Under the pieces are notes generated by a model. That model saw only the letters and a program-made list of their open reading frames with translations, searched no databases and was not told the DNA's origin. Of a stretch of DNA of 64,000 bases, positions 32,748-44,586 are shown in pieces. The stretch is from Neostapfia colusana. Its lineage: Eukaryota; Streptophyta; Magnoliopsida; Poales; Poaceae. The position numbers and the translations under genes were made by a program. The stretch's first letter is position 1. Every line of letters starts with the position of its first letter. The DNA lies in NCBI GenBank assembly GCA_030760725.1, contig JASWHV010000003.1, forward strand, positions 57,488,517 through 57,552,516, read 5' to 3'.

Positions 32748-35271
32748 TCAGTGCTTGCGGTGGTTGTTGCTGCCAGCGTCGGCGTCGCGGTCGGCGGCTT
32801 TGAGGTGGGTGTGCTGCAGCTGCGGCTGCATGAGCGCGAGCGCGCGCTCGAACTGCGCCCATCGCTGCTCGAGCGTGCCGTTGTACCCGACGGACATGCG
32901 GACAAGCCCCGGCGAGATGCCGGCGCGCGCGCGGTCCTCGGGCGGCATCTCGCTGCTGGTGCTGCTCCCGGAGCACGACATGAGCGTCTCGTAGTATCCC
33001 AGGCTGACGGCCATGAGGCCGAACTGGGTGGTGTTCTGGAGGTGGTGCATGAGCCGGTTGGCGCGGTCCTCGGTGCCCATGTCGACGCAGAGCATGCCGC
33101 CGAAGCCGTAGCCCGGGTTGCCCATGGCGTCCAGCCGCGCGTGGTGCGGGTGGCCGGGGAGCCCCGGGTAGACGGCGCGCAGGCCCAGCGCCTGCATCCG
33201 CGTGGCGAACGCCATGGCGCGGCGCGAGTGCTCCTGCATCCGGAGCGGTAGGTGCGGGAGGCGCTCCGACAGCTCGAAGGCCACCTTGGCGTTCATCGTC
33301 GGGCCCAGCAGCATCAGCGCGCCCTCCTGCAGGTCCATCATCGCGTTCACCAGGCTCGCCGGCCCGCAGATCGCGCCTGGAAAAATCAAAGGGACATCGA
33401 AATCAAAGCCACCACCACCACTCGTACAGAAACCCTCCACTCGCGACAACAATTCATCTGTTCACCACCACGTAGCAACAGGTCTGACGATGCTGCATGA
33501 GACATCGCGCAATCATAGCCTCTTTCACAACGCGTCACCGCACTTACGCGCCGGAGACCTGACTCAAAACGACAGGCAAGCATGATTAGCTCCTGCCTGC
33601 TTCTGCTTGCATCGTGTGCTTTCCAGTCCAGGCCAGGACAAATCGGGCACACGTCCGTCCGGTTCCAAGCTAAGCCGCCATCATCGAAGGGAAGGAAAAC
33701 CAAAGAGATGGGAGACATCGACTGGTGGTGGTGCCAAACAAATCGGCATCACGGGGTTGGTGACCACGTCACGGTCACGCGCTGCTTTCTCATGGGTGGG
33801 GGTCACCACGTCACGCGCTAGCTAGCTCAGGGGCCAGGCCATGACGACTCGGCTCTGTCTGTCTCGTTTTGGCCACCCCTGCGTCGTCGCCATGTGCGGG
33901 TGGTTTGATGGCCGCACTTGCCATTGTCGTGCAAGTTGAGTTACACCGCGGCGTAAACTCGGGCAGGCACAGTTGTCCCCGCGCCACCCCGAAATACTTG
34001 CTCCGATCCATTTTTCATGGAGAAACATGCAACCGAACAAACGTCTTGTGAAAATCGCTGACGCGGAACCAAGAAAATTATTCCACGAGTATGGAGAGTG
34101 TCTTTGGGGATGCAGTAGCTACCAGATGTTTTGCGTTTTCACAGCTGACGTCTTCCTTGCACGCGTATCACCGCGGCGGTCGAGGACGATCTGAGCGCCA
34201 GCTTGAGTGGAACACGCTCACGTGGCCGCACGGGCAAACAAGAGGATCAGCTACTAAACTTAGCATGTCCTCGTATATACTCTCTACGTAAATATGCTTA
34301 ATTAGATAGGGTCCGTTTCCTAATTGCAGCTTGCAGGATTAATTAACTAGTATCTGTTAATGCAAACATGCTAAGGTACCGTGTAAGAATTAAGAACGTC
34401 TTTTCGCTGGGTAAATCCCAAACAGGGACCGTTAGGGATTCTCGTCGCGATGCTGGAGGCCAGTAACGGGTCAGGCGTATATGTCCTTACCGGCGATGAT
34501 GTCCGCACCTCCGCTGATGAACTTGGACACGCTGTGGACGACGACGTCGGCGCCGAGCCGCGCGGGGGAGACGACCACGGGGGTGAAGGTGTTATCCACC
34601 ACCAGCTTGGCGCCCGCGTCGTGAGCCACCCGCGCCAGCATCGGGATGTCGGCGACGGCCAGCGTCGGGTTGGACACCGTCTCCACGTAGACCACCCGCG
34701 TCTCCCCGGGGACCACCGCGGCGCGCACGGCCGCCTCGTCGTCCGCGTCCACGAACGTCGCACGCACGCCGGAGGACCGAGGCAGGAACCGGGACAGCAG
34801 CGCGTGGGTGCCGCCGTACAGGCACCGTGACGCCACCACGTGGCCCCCCGCGCCCACCAGCTGCATCAGCACGGACGAGATGGCGGACATGCCGGACGCA
34901 GTGCAGTACGCGGCCTCGGTGCCCTCCAGCGCCGCCATCTGGCGCCCGAGCGCCAGCACCGTGGGGTTGAAGTGCCGGCTGTAGATGTACATGTCGCCGC
35001 GGTCGGGGCCCAGCTCCCCCGTGAAGAGCCGCCGCATGGTGTCCGGCTCCATCACCGTGAACGTCGCCGAAGCCTCGATGGACATGTTCACGCCGCCGTG
35101 CTCGCCGAACTCGTGACGCGCCGCGGCCAGCGCGGCCGCCGGGTCGGCCTCGCGGCGGCGCGCCCGAGGCTTCTCGTCCGCGCCGCCGTTCTCCTCGCCG
35201 AACCCGTCGTTCTGGAACGGGCGCTTGAGGGTGACGAGGTCGGAGGCGACGGCAGCCATTGCCTGGGCCAT
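32748..35271 (-). CDS. MGL: Methionine gamma-lyase, two exons
   Basis: Exon 1 is 34491-35271 and exon 2 is 32748-33376, joined by a GT-AG intron of 1114 bp in phase 1. The spliced frame is 1410 nt, 469 residues plus TGA. The protein is a cystathionine gamma-synthase family PLP enzyme that cleaves methionine to methanethiol, 2-oxobutyrate and ammonia in the cytosol. Visible motifs are HEFGEHGGVNMSIEASATF, YIYSRHFNPTV, YCTASGMSAISS and SVSKFISGGADIIAG (PLP Lys about residue 250, two motifs before the splice site). Exon 2 has LMLLGPTMNAKVAFELSER, MAVSLGYYETLMSCSGSSTS and ISPGLVRMSVG. I chose the Met at 35271 because it follows a TATA box by about 80 bp and gives a family-like N-terminus; the frame is open further upstream. 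No damage is seen. The C-terminal tail after about residue 450 is lineage-specific. Confidence 0.93.
33377..34490 (-). other. MGL intron
   Basis: Begins GTAAGGAC and ends TTTTTCCAG on the minus strand. No transposon or coding sequence is recognised inside it. Confidence 0.85.
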
Positions 35272-35349
35272 TTGGATGGGTGCGTCGGAAATGAGCAGGG
35301 GACGACAGGTCAGAGGGCGGCGAGGGGCGGGGAACAGGCGATGGGCCGA

Positions 35350-35356
35350 ATTTATA
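35350..35356 (-). promoter_or_regulatory. MGL TATA box
   Basis: TATAAAT on the minus strand in CGCCTATAAATTCGG, about 80 bp upstream of the chosen start codon, giving a predicted leader of roughly 50 nt. Confidence 0.7.
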
Positions 35357-38300
35357 GGCGAGGTCGGGATCCCCTGTGGCTCGGAGAAGGGAGATGCGGC
35401 TCCGTGACGTGGACACGCCTGAACCGCGCGCATGCAGGGACGGACGGCGGACGGTGGGGTATGAATCCGGACCCATTCCACGGCCAGGGGGGCAGGCGGC
35501 CGAGATTGCTGCCGTTGCGGGTTGCAGATCCCAACAGAAGTACGAGTGCCCAGCGCAAGCGCCTGGACACCATATTTGTCTCGTATTTGGTGTCGCATCT
35601 AGATTGGTAGTAACTCAATATCTGTGCAGCGCAGCACCACGTTTTAGCATTCTGATAATCATAGTAGGGCGACTTCAAACCTGGGAGCGAGAGATATCAA
35701 CCTATATGCATGTTGCATATACACCATATACCAGGTGATTACAACATTTTTTCTATAAAACCACACACTGTATTCATTTTACCATCCATCGGCGGCTGCT
35801 TAGGTGTTTTTTTACGAGCAGGAACAGACGAAATCCCGTTCACCAATGGCAGCCACCTTGTCCATTCCCAGGCGGACTCTCCTCTCCTGAAAAGCACGCT
35901 ACACCCACCACCGCCGACTTCAACGCCTTTCTGCGCACTTGAATGACGAGCCGTGTTTACTCGTGCTGCTTGAACCCAGATCCTAGCAACGGACTCGTTC
36001 GCGACGAAAGTAGAACACGGACACGTTCAATGAACCGAGCTACTCTGTCACTCACAGGCCGCCTCCTCCTCGCGTCGTGATACAAATCGAAACTGGTCAC
36101 GGTGCTTACGCTAGACTTGGGCAGACCACCGAGTAACTGAACCGCCAGGAAAGGCAGCTTCCCGATCCCATGCATCCAGGCTCGTGGGGCAGCCTGGTCG
36201 ACGACACGCGAGTCTCACCGATGTGCTCCGTATCTAGGAGGAATCTCCGGATCCGCGAGCCAAAATGGAGCCTCGCAGCAACGCCGCCGCTGAACGGGAC
36301 TGCCCACTTCAATTTTTTTTTGCTTGGAAATGTTGGTGACGGACGAGCGACCTGACGAGGAGACGAGCGTCTGACGAAGCCTCGTCGCGGTACGGTGGCT
36401 CGATACGGCGAAGCTAGCACGGCGATGGGCGAAGGGTGCCGCCAAGCAGTAGGCTGACTAGTAGCGACCTAACCCGCCGCCCGAAAGCGCTTGTCCTCTT
36501 CCATTGTTTCTTTTTTTTTCCAGAAAGCTTTTCGTGCACAGACAAGTTGGCGTTTCAAAATAAAATAGAAGTTCCTTTTGGTGAGGAAACCACGGAATAC
36601 GTGCCCACAAGTTATGCGAGTTCAACGCTGCCCGCCCTACCAAAACATTATCCAACGAATAAGGACACTAGGATTGATTAATTTTCGTGAACTCTACAGG
36701 TCTGATAACGGATAAAAAATAAGATAATGATGAGTAGAGCCGCATCAAATTAGAATCAAAATAAATTTATATTTGTTTTTAGGCTATCATTTAATAATAA
36801 CCAAAATAAATCATAAAAATGGCATGAGTCAAAGCACTTTACACGTCATAACTCCACCTGAGTCCGTGCCGCAATCCGCAGGTGGAAAAATTCAGCTATT
36901 GACCGGCGGCCGGGGCGCGGACGGAGGCGATACCGACGCGCCCTGGATCGTTGGAGCTCGGCAGGTAAGAGCGCCCCCGCCCGCGCGTCGCCAATCGCAC
37001 TCGGAGCAGGCAGAGGTGGGGTGGGATGTGTTTGGCACATCTCAATCATTCAACCTCTTTTGAAAGATTCAGAAACTACGACAGCGGGTTAGAAACTCTG
37101 ATCGAGTGCCAAGATTAATTAACCGAGGCGGTAACTCGATGGATCGCCGTCCTCGCGTTGGATCCGAGCGTTGGTTGCCTTTCGTGACAACGGCCTGCTG
37201 CTGAGTACGGAGAACTCATCCATCATGGTCATCGCATCGGATCGATTCTTTGAGTGTCCTATGGTACGATTCAGGTTTGTCTCCCCTACGTTATCTTCTA
37301 GAGATATATCAAAACGTGAATGGCCTGTTTCGAACGAACGTGTTAACATGTTCGTAGCTGTACGTTGCAACTTGCAAGTCCCAGCAACAAACGTGTTTAG
37401 TACTCGCTCTCGAAAAGATTCGGTGTCGATAATTCCATGTGAAGGCGCGGTAATACTAGCTAGATTTCATCGGGAACCGAACACAAGCAAGCTGCCGGGT
37501 TTCTCATGGGCTGCTAATACGAACTATTTCACCCTTGCGGAATCTGCGCCGGGCAGTCGTCACTGTGCACGTGAAAGAAAACTAACGACGGTTGTATTAG
37601 ATCTTCGTCAGGGATCGAATTGAAACGAGCTAGTATAAGCCGGTGAAGAAATGCGCGCCGGCTGCTAACACCAACTGTTTCTCTGATCTCCTAGTTTTGC
37701 ACCGATCGGTCGTTCTGCACGTGAAAATGACCGTGATGCGGTAACAATCCGGGTTAAAAGTTTCCAGAACTACGATGCATTCATCTCTTCGTAGAAGCCG
37801 CTGGTGTGCCAATTATACTCGAGACAGTGGCACTTGACAAAAATGCAGTCACTATAAGAAAATCATGAGCATTAGAAGAGAGAGAGAGAGTTATTGTTTG
37901 CAAATAATAAAAACAAATATACTCTCATTTTTGAATTATTTGATCTCGGTTAGTTTAAAATTGAACTAACCTCAAATACTTTGAAACGGAGGAGTACTAA
38001 TTTACAACTGTTCGCCGGACTGAAGAAACTTGCAGGGAATCCACACACGGAATCTTACTAGTACGAGAATGCCCGTGTCGCGTAAATGATCTTCGGGAAC
38101 CGAACCACATGCGCGGCAGAATTTCCACGACTCCGGAGAGCATCTTTGAAGCTGCATCTCCGTCCTTTCGCCCTGTATATTCTTTTTAGATGGTTCTGAA
38201 CGTATTCTACCAATTGAAATTCGAGGCAAACGTGTTCGATGCTTCGATGCAGACTTCCACAGATTCATTGCGCGGTGCTAACTGTAAGAACGAAAATATA

Positions 38301-38921
38301 TTTTTCATGTAGAGAGGGGGTAATCGCCAGATGCCCTAGTACAATTCAGGAGCAAACAAACTAAAACAAACATGAAGACAGATTTGAAATTTCAGCACAC
38401 CCTTCAGCTAGTGAAACGTTGCTGGGTATACGCTACAGTGTATTTATAGGTGTTCCGATCACTAGCGAAATTTCAGACACCTTTCGTCAGACGAAATTCA
38501 GATGCCAACTATGGATTCTGGTTAGGGGTGTAAAAGAACGTCCCCAAGAGTATCCTTTAATCCTAGCATATTGTTGCCGGAAACAACTTGGTCCAATCAA
38601 CACGGATACAAAAACAGTAACAGCAATCTAGAGCAGAGCACATTAAATGTTACCAACAATAGATACACCTCCATGCATTAGCAGAACATGCTGACGGTAA
38701 AACAGCATTGCTAAGTGCGTGAATCAGGGCCCAAAAAAGGGATCACATGCGACCCAAGCCACTAACTAGCTAGTACCTACTAGAGAAAGTTGCGTGTATC
38801 TCACATCACTGTAAAGGACAGAAACAAGAAGGGGACCAAACCCGAAGCTTATTACAGAATATGGTTACATCTTTGTATTCCCAAAAAAGGAGTAACTAGC
38901 TCTAAATGTGTTGCCACAGGT
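35357..38921. other. Intergenic region without supported genes
   Basis: Contains the MGL upstream region and then mixed-composition DNA. I see no conserved coding sequence; open frames are short and unrelated to families I know. A decayed Stowaway-like remnant is noted separately. Confidence 0.55.
37925..37999. mobile_element. Stowaway-like MITE remnant
   Basis: The sequence TACTTTGAAACGGAGGAGTA at about 37977-37996 resembles a Stowaway right end. The inner TTAGTTTAAAATTGAACTAA is palindromic. The left terminus is not convincing. Confidence 0.45.
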
Positions 38922-41900
38922 TCACTTCTTGACCTCCTCGTACTCTGCCTCTAGAGCCTGATCGCCGCCACCCTGAGATCCTGATCCCAACTGTGAACCA
39001 CCTGAACCGCCGCCAGACATGTGTTGCCCGATCTTTGAGACGGACTTGTTTGCAGCTTCAAGCTTGGCCTTAATCTTCTAGATATCGTCTGAACTCATCT
39101 CCTGGCAGAGTCCAAGGACGGCAGTTTCAATCTCAGATGCAAACTCTGCAGGGATTTTGTCTCTATACTCTCCCAAACTCTTCTCGATGCTGTAGATAGT
39201 GGTGTCTGCATTGTTCCTGAGGTCAATCAGAGCTCTCCGTATGGAGCTCAGCTTCCTGGACCATCTTCTGTATGTCAGCCTCAGACAGCCCACCAGACGA
39301 TCTAATGGTGATGTTTGCTCCTTGCCAGTGGCCTTGTCTTTTGCAGACCCGGTCACGATTCCATTGGCATCTATGTCGAACATGACCTCAATCTGAGGCA
39401 AGCCTCTTGGGGTAGGAGGAATGCCCACTAGATCAAACTCACCAAGAAGCTTGTTGTCTGCAGCCATTTCACGTTCACCTTGCAACACACGGATACCAAC
39501 TTGGGTCAGATTATCAGCAGCAGTTGAGAACACATGCAAAACCAAAGTCCAAGATCAGAACTAAGGAACAGCAAAAGTGGGGATGCTAGTTAAGAATGAG
39601 TCCAAGACTAAATCCTATCCAAGAATATGCAAACAACCACAAACAAAATACAGACTCGAGAAAAGTCCATGAAGCACGTACAGCTCAAGATGCAGTGAGG
39701 TCAAACAGAATTGTTTTACAACTTGTAATAATCATACCGTATCAACAGATAGAGACAGATATCAAGATAAAATATGTCGAGAGAATAAGGGATACTCTAT
39801 AGAGTCAATTTTTTTACCAACCTGGCTCTTCTTCGTGGAAATTGTGGTGTTCCTATTGATCAATCTGGTGAAAGTACCAAGGGTCTCAATACCAAGTGGC
39901 AGGGGGGGTAACATTAAGGAGAAGAAGCTCCTTAACATCTCCACGGAGAATCCCACCCTGAACGGCTGCATCCATGGCCACAACTTCATTTGGGTTGACA
40001 CCTTTGCTAGGGCTCTTTCCAAAAATCTAAGATATAACCTCCTGTAGTTTTGGAACCCAAGTCATACCGCCGACGAGAAGTACTTCATCCACATCTTTAG
40101 CAGATATTCCAGCATCCTTCAAGCAGTTCTTGCATGGATCTCTAGTCCTCTCAATCAGTTGATGCACAAGAGATTCAAACTTCGACCTTGTCAGTGTGAT
40201 GTTCAAGTGCTTTGCACCTGAGGAATCAGCTGTTATGAATGGTAAATTGATTTTAGTCTGAGCAGTCGATGACAGCTCAACCTTTGCTTTTCTCTCAGTA
40301 GCTTCACGAAGCCTCTGCTAGGCCAATCTATCCTTTGACAGATTAATGCCCTCAGTTCTCTTGAAATCACTCACCAGAAACTCCAAGAGAGTGTTGTCAA
40401 ATCTTCACCACCCAGAAAAGTATCCCCATTTGTTACCTTGACCTAACAATATAAAAGAATCAAATCAGAACAGTATGTATTTATTTTACAGATCTTTCCA
40501 TCAAAACAGGCGACTTGAAAATCATGACAGTATACCTCAAACATTCCATTTGAAATCTCAAGAATAGAGATATCAAAAGTTCCTCCTCCAAGATAAAAAA
40601 CTGCTATCAACCCCTCCTTGTTGTTCATTCCATAAGACAAAGCAGCTGCTGTTGGTTCATTGATGATCCTTTCAACATCGAGGCCAGCATCCTTTGTGGA
40701 CTGACGCTGTGCATCATTGAAATAAGCTGGAACAGTAATCACAACTTTTGAAATAGATTTGCCAAGGTAAGATTCAGTTGTCTCCTTCATCTTGGCCAAA
40801 ACAAATGCACCGATCTGGCTTGGAGAGTACTGTTTTCCATCTGTTGTTTCAACCCAAGCATCACCATTTGGTGCCTTCACAATTTTGTACGGCACCATCT
40901 TCATCTCTTTCTGTGTCTGTGGATCATCAAAGCGCCTTGTTCCATAGAAAGTGTTCTGGGGGTTGGTTACTGCCTGACGCTTCGCTGGAGTTCCAACAAG
41001 CCGCTCACCCTTCTGAGTAAAAGCAACAACAGATGGTGTTGTTCTCGCACCTTCAGCATTCTCAATAATCTTCGGGTTCTATAGTCATTTAGTTACCCAA
41101 TTTATCAGTCAACAGAAATAAGAAAACATCACATGGAGAACCATTAGAAATAGCTAACTTTCCCCTCCATAACTGCAACACATGAGTTGGTTGTCCCCAA
41201 ATCAATTCCAGTGATCTCATTTTCAGCTGCTTTTGCACTGAAAGCAGTTTCATGTAACTTTGTATTATCACAATCAGAAGGCTGTGCAGAACTAATGCAA
41301 CAGATCATTGTTACATGAAAGGTCTGGCAAAAGTACCCCATTTGGAGCATTCGTTGGCAGCACATGTCGACTGTAAGCTGGCACCCAGCTGAAACAAGTA
41401 CATTCAGACTGTCAGAGCTCAAAAAACTAGCTAGGATAAAAAGCTGAATTATGCATTACTTATTGAAGCAGCAACTCAGTTAACAATCAAGGCTACAAAG
41501 ATAAATTAAACAATACTGATATGAATACAGCCACTGCACACAAGAAACATGGTTATCGTTGCATTATGAGCTATTCAAGCAACGAATCAGTAAACAACCC
41601 AGGCTACAAAGTTGAATAAACAAAAACTGATACCAAAAACAGCCACTGCAAAGAATAAACCTGAATGATCATGGCTCGAGATGCAAATTTACTCATGGCT
41701 AGCTCCCCATCAGATGTGGGAATTTTTCCGACTTTAAATCCTACTATCATGGAAGCAATCTACTATCTTCGAAGGCACCACTTCTACCGCAATGTACAGT
41801 TGTCCATGGAAAACAGTAAGCAACTTCGTGTGCATCAGGGCATGCGAACAATTTAAACACGGCCTCCTCCTATAACAAATCGCGAAAGTTTACTTCTTGT

Positions 41901-42233
41901 ACCGCATCAACAAACAAGAAACTACTGGAACTGATCAATCTAATCATTAATACCCTAGAGCACATCTAATCTACGGCTATCAACCCATCCTTCCAACGCC
42001 AAATCTACACGCACACGAAATTCCAGCAAACCTACAGTCACCAATCCCACAGGCCATTTCTCCTCATGGGTTAAAACTGAAGAGTAGAGCACAAAGCATG
42101 GGACGGCCACACCGCATGTACATACGAACAGGGACAAGGGGAAAAGAGGAGGGGAGGGGAGAAGGCTTACGGGTCCGAGAGGGGATGCGAGCTCCCGCCG
42201 GCGCACGGCGCGGAGGAGCAGCGATGCCGCCAT
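38922..42233 (-). pseudogene. mtHSC70: Mitochondrial Hsp70 (DnaK-type) pseudogene with introns
   Basis: Six exons: 42171-42233, 41315-41388, 41159-41237, 40536-41078, 39822-40442 and 38922-39533. They encode a mitochondrial presequence (MAASLLLRAVRRRELASPLG), ATPase motifs (GIDLGTTNSCVAVMEGK; INEPTAAALSYG), the substrate domain (FDLVGIPPTPRGLPQIEV) and a tail ending EYEEVKK. Damage: TAG at 40318-40320, 40027-40029 and 39078-39080; a lost base in GGEDFDNT near 40400; two frame-restoring indels near 39215-39330; loss of the four codons RIAG; the DLGGGTF Asp changed to Tyr (40593-40595); and the last acceptor reading AT. Functional mtHsp70 drives matrix import and folding. Kept introns show this is a decayed gene, not a processed copy. 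Confidence 0.93.
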
Positions 42234-42763
42234 GGATGGCTAGTTCCGGGCGCTGGCGGAGCCAGAGGAGGGTTCTGGCTGCTGCTAGGGTTTTGGGAGG
42301 GGAGCTTCGGAGGCGGCGAGAGAGGGGAAGGGTTGAGGGTGAGCTGGCTGGTGGTGGGCTTTATGAGGTCGTGGCCGCTGCAGGGCGCTGGGTGACCGGG
42401 CGGCACTGCGCCGCGGCGGTGGAATGATGTATCCAGATTCTGCTGGGCTCTTTTTTTTTCTCTTTTTCTCCAAGGCTTTTATAGCTTCTTGGCTAATAGA
42501 CCAAATCTGCTTTGGGTATCAAGAACCCACGTAGAACCAAGATTCCAAAAGGCACTAGGAGCTAGGCGGGCGGTGACCCACCACCTAGCGCCTAAGTTTG
42601 ATTAGGTATTTAAAGGTGGCATTTAGACATTAGACACTATAGCAATGATAGGTTATAAAATTTAAAATTAGTGCATATTTGTTGTCTTGGGCTTCTCTTC
42701 TCCGGCCCGCTCTACTCTCTGCCTCATCCTAGCCTATTTTCATCGGCCTATCACACACATCAA
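42234..42763. other. Upstream region of mtHsp70 pseudogene
   Basis: Former promoter and 5' region, with a T-rich run at 42449-42472. No gene is supported. It ends with ATCAA, the left duplication of the Sirevirus-type element. Confidence 0.5.
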
Positions 42764-43069
42764 TGAAAGTGCATCTAGATAATCTCCATGGGTTTTGGAT
42801 GATTAATAACGATAATTAAGATACTAAATAGATTTACTGAGTATGAGCACAGGTCTTTGAGATGAGAATGAAAGTGAAGTCCCTCAAAAAGGAAAAAGGA
42901 AAATAAGAAGATTTGCAAGAGTAGAAAATAGTATTTTATTCTTGGGTTTCACATTTTCTAGTTGTGTAGAGGGTCTTCTCTTTTAGAGTGCTTGAGAATC
43001 ATTAGATAGTTCAAATTTTTAATTAAAATTTTGGGAGGGAATAGTCCTAGCCATAGCTTAGAATGTAGA

Positions 43070-43740
43070 CCGGACTTGTCCGGTCTTGGGCCCAGACTAG
43101 TCCGACCCAATCGGATTATTCCGTTTTAGACCGGACTAAATGTCTCTGGATAAGTTCGAACTTGTCCATTCTATGCCGCACTAGTTCGTTCTTGTATAAG
43201 TCTGAGCCTTTCTGAGACCAAGTGCTAGAAGGCCGGACTAGTCCGCCCATGAGGTCGAACTAGTCCGCTTGGTCTAACTAAGCCGCTTAGGTCCGGAGGA
43301 AATCCCTCTGAGTGACCTCGGACTAGTTCGCTCAGCTGGCCGGACTAGTCTGGTTTCTTTAGACTAGTCCGGTTTAGGATGAAACAATTGTTCCTGTGTG
43401 AGCTCGGACTAGTTCAGACACGACCAAACTAGTCCGTAATGTAAGATTAGAGAGTTTTGAGACTAAATCTGGTAAGGTCGGACTAGTCCGCCCGTGAGGC
43501 CGGACTAGTCCGCTACTATCCAGACTAGTTCGTTCTCACCTGGAGCAAAGGATCCTGTGTGAGATCGGTCTAGTCCGTTCTTCAACCGACAAGTCCGGGA
43601 TTTTATGACCGTTTTAATGACCGTTTGAATTCAAAGGTCACAGGGACTTTAGTTGTTAGCCTTTGTGACGTAAGTGGTCCCCCAAGGCCGGACTAGTCCG
43701 GGGTTCTGGCCGGACTAGTCCGGACTTTAGCAGTTGTAAC
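43070..43740. repeat. Palindromic CGGACTAGTCCG array, 5' LTR
   Basis: More than fifteen full or degenerate copies of the 12 bp palindrome, mostly as CCGGACTAGTCCG or half-sites such as CGGACTTGTCC, upstream of the TATA box. Sirevirus LTRs are known for repeated palindromes of this general type. Confidence 0.88.
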
Positions 43741-43759
43741 GGTTAGATGTCAGGATCCC

Positions 43760-43767
43760 TATAAAAA
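43760..43767 (+). promoter_or_regulatory. LTR TATA box
   Basis: TATAAAAA within CCCTATAAAAAGGGACC, just after the palindrome array. The 3' LTR has the matching box at 54307-54314. Confidence 0.8.
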
Positions 43768-44537
43768 GGGACCCCCGGCATCAAATTAGCAACTATGCAA
43801 CCCTAGCCCCTAAAACTCTTTCTTTGAGCTCTTCTAAGCCTCTTTCCTCACCTTCTTGACCCCTAAGGTTGGATCCTGAGGGGTTTGTGGATTTATGAGA
43901 GGAGAGACGTGGTGATCATTGTTTGAGCTCTCGGTTTGAATCTCTTGCACTCTAATCGTTAATTTGAGTTCTCGGCTGTTGTATTTTGTTTCCTAGAATT
44001 GCTAGGTTGTTGTAGGGAGCTTCAAGTTATGAGTAGACCCTAAAATCTTGTATTCACCCTTTGATTGATAGTGAAGAACTCGGGCTTGATCTTGGTGATT
44101 GCTCGGTGAGGGTAGGGTTGGAAGAGACCCGATCCTTTGTGGACTCCTCAACAGGGACGTAGATTCCTGTGTGAAATCGAACCTCGGGATAAATCGAGTC
44201 TCTTGAATCCTTTACTTTCTCGCTTAATCACTAGAGTTGCTTGTTAGGATTTATCTCACTCAAAACTTGTTGATTGCCTTATAGTTGTGAATCTTACAAT
44301 CCAATCGGTTTCTCTTTCGCAAACTAGTTGATTAGATCGTTAGACAACTCACGTATCTTCCGCTTGAACAAACTTGAAAAGAAATTCATAAAAATGCAGC
44401 CTTTACCTAACTTTTATACCTAGATCGGACTAGTCCTCCCCCAGACCGGACTAGTCTGGCCCTTCAGGTTTAATCCACAGTTTTTCAGTAGTTTCAGTTT
44501 TTATTAGCCTATTCAACCGCTCTAGGCAACTTTCAAT

Positions 44538-44549
44538 TGGTATCAGAGC
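44538..44549 (+). promoter_or_regulatory. Sirevirus-type primer-binding site
   Basis: TGGTATCAGAGC, a perfect initiator tRNA-Met complement, two bases after the 5' LTR. Confidence 0.95.
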
Positions 44550-44586
44550 CTAACTCTCCACAAAAGCTTAACCGCTTGGAGAGGAG

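Larger units (their letters stand above)
42764..44535 (+). repeat. Sirevirus-type 5' LTR
   Basis: 1772 bp. It contains a cluster of CGGACTAGTCCG-type palindromes (about 43070-43740), a TATA box TATAAAAA at 43760-43767, and transcribed R/U5 sequence after it. Confidence 0.95.

Noticed and set aside
32679..33251. 190-codon + strand frame opposite MGL exon 2
   Set aside because: Same reason: a GC-rich antisense shadow without homology.
34840..35610. Long + strand frame opposite MGL exon 1
   Set aside because: It is an antisense shadow of a GC-rich coding exon; the minus-strand product matches methionine gamma-lyase over its whole length.
38922..42233. mtHsp70 as a functional gene with a few sequencing errors
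   Set aside because: There are too many independent lesions: three stops, several frameshifts, a lost acceptor, an in-frame deletion and an active-site change.
43070..43740. Regularly repeated short palindromes as a possible CRISPR array
   Set aside because: Spacing is irregular, repeats are degenerate and lie inside a plant LTR, and there are no cas genes.
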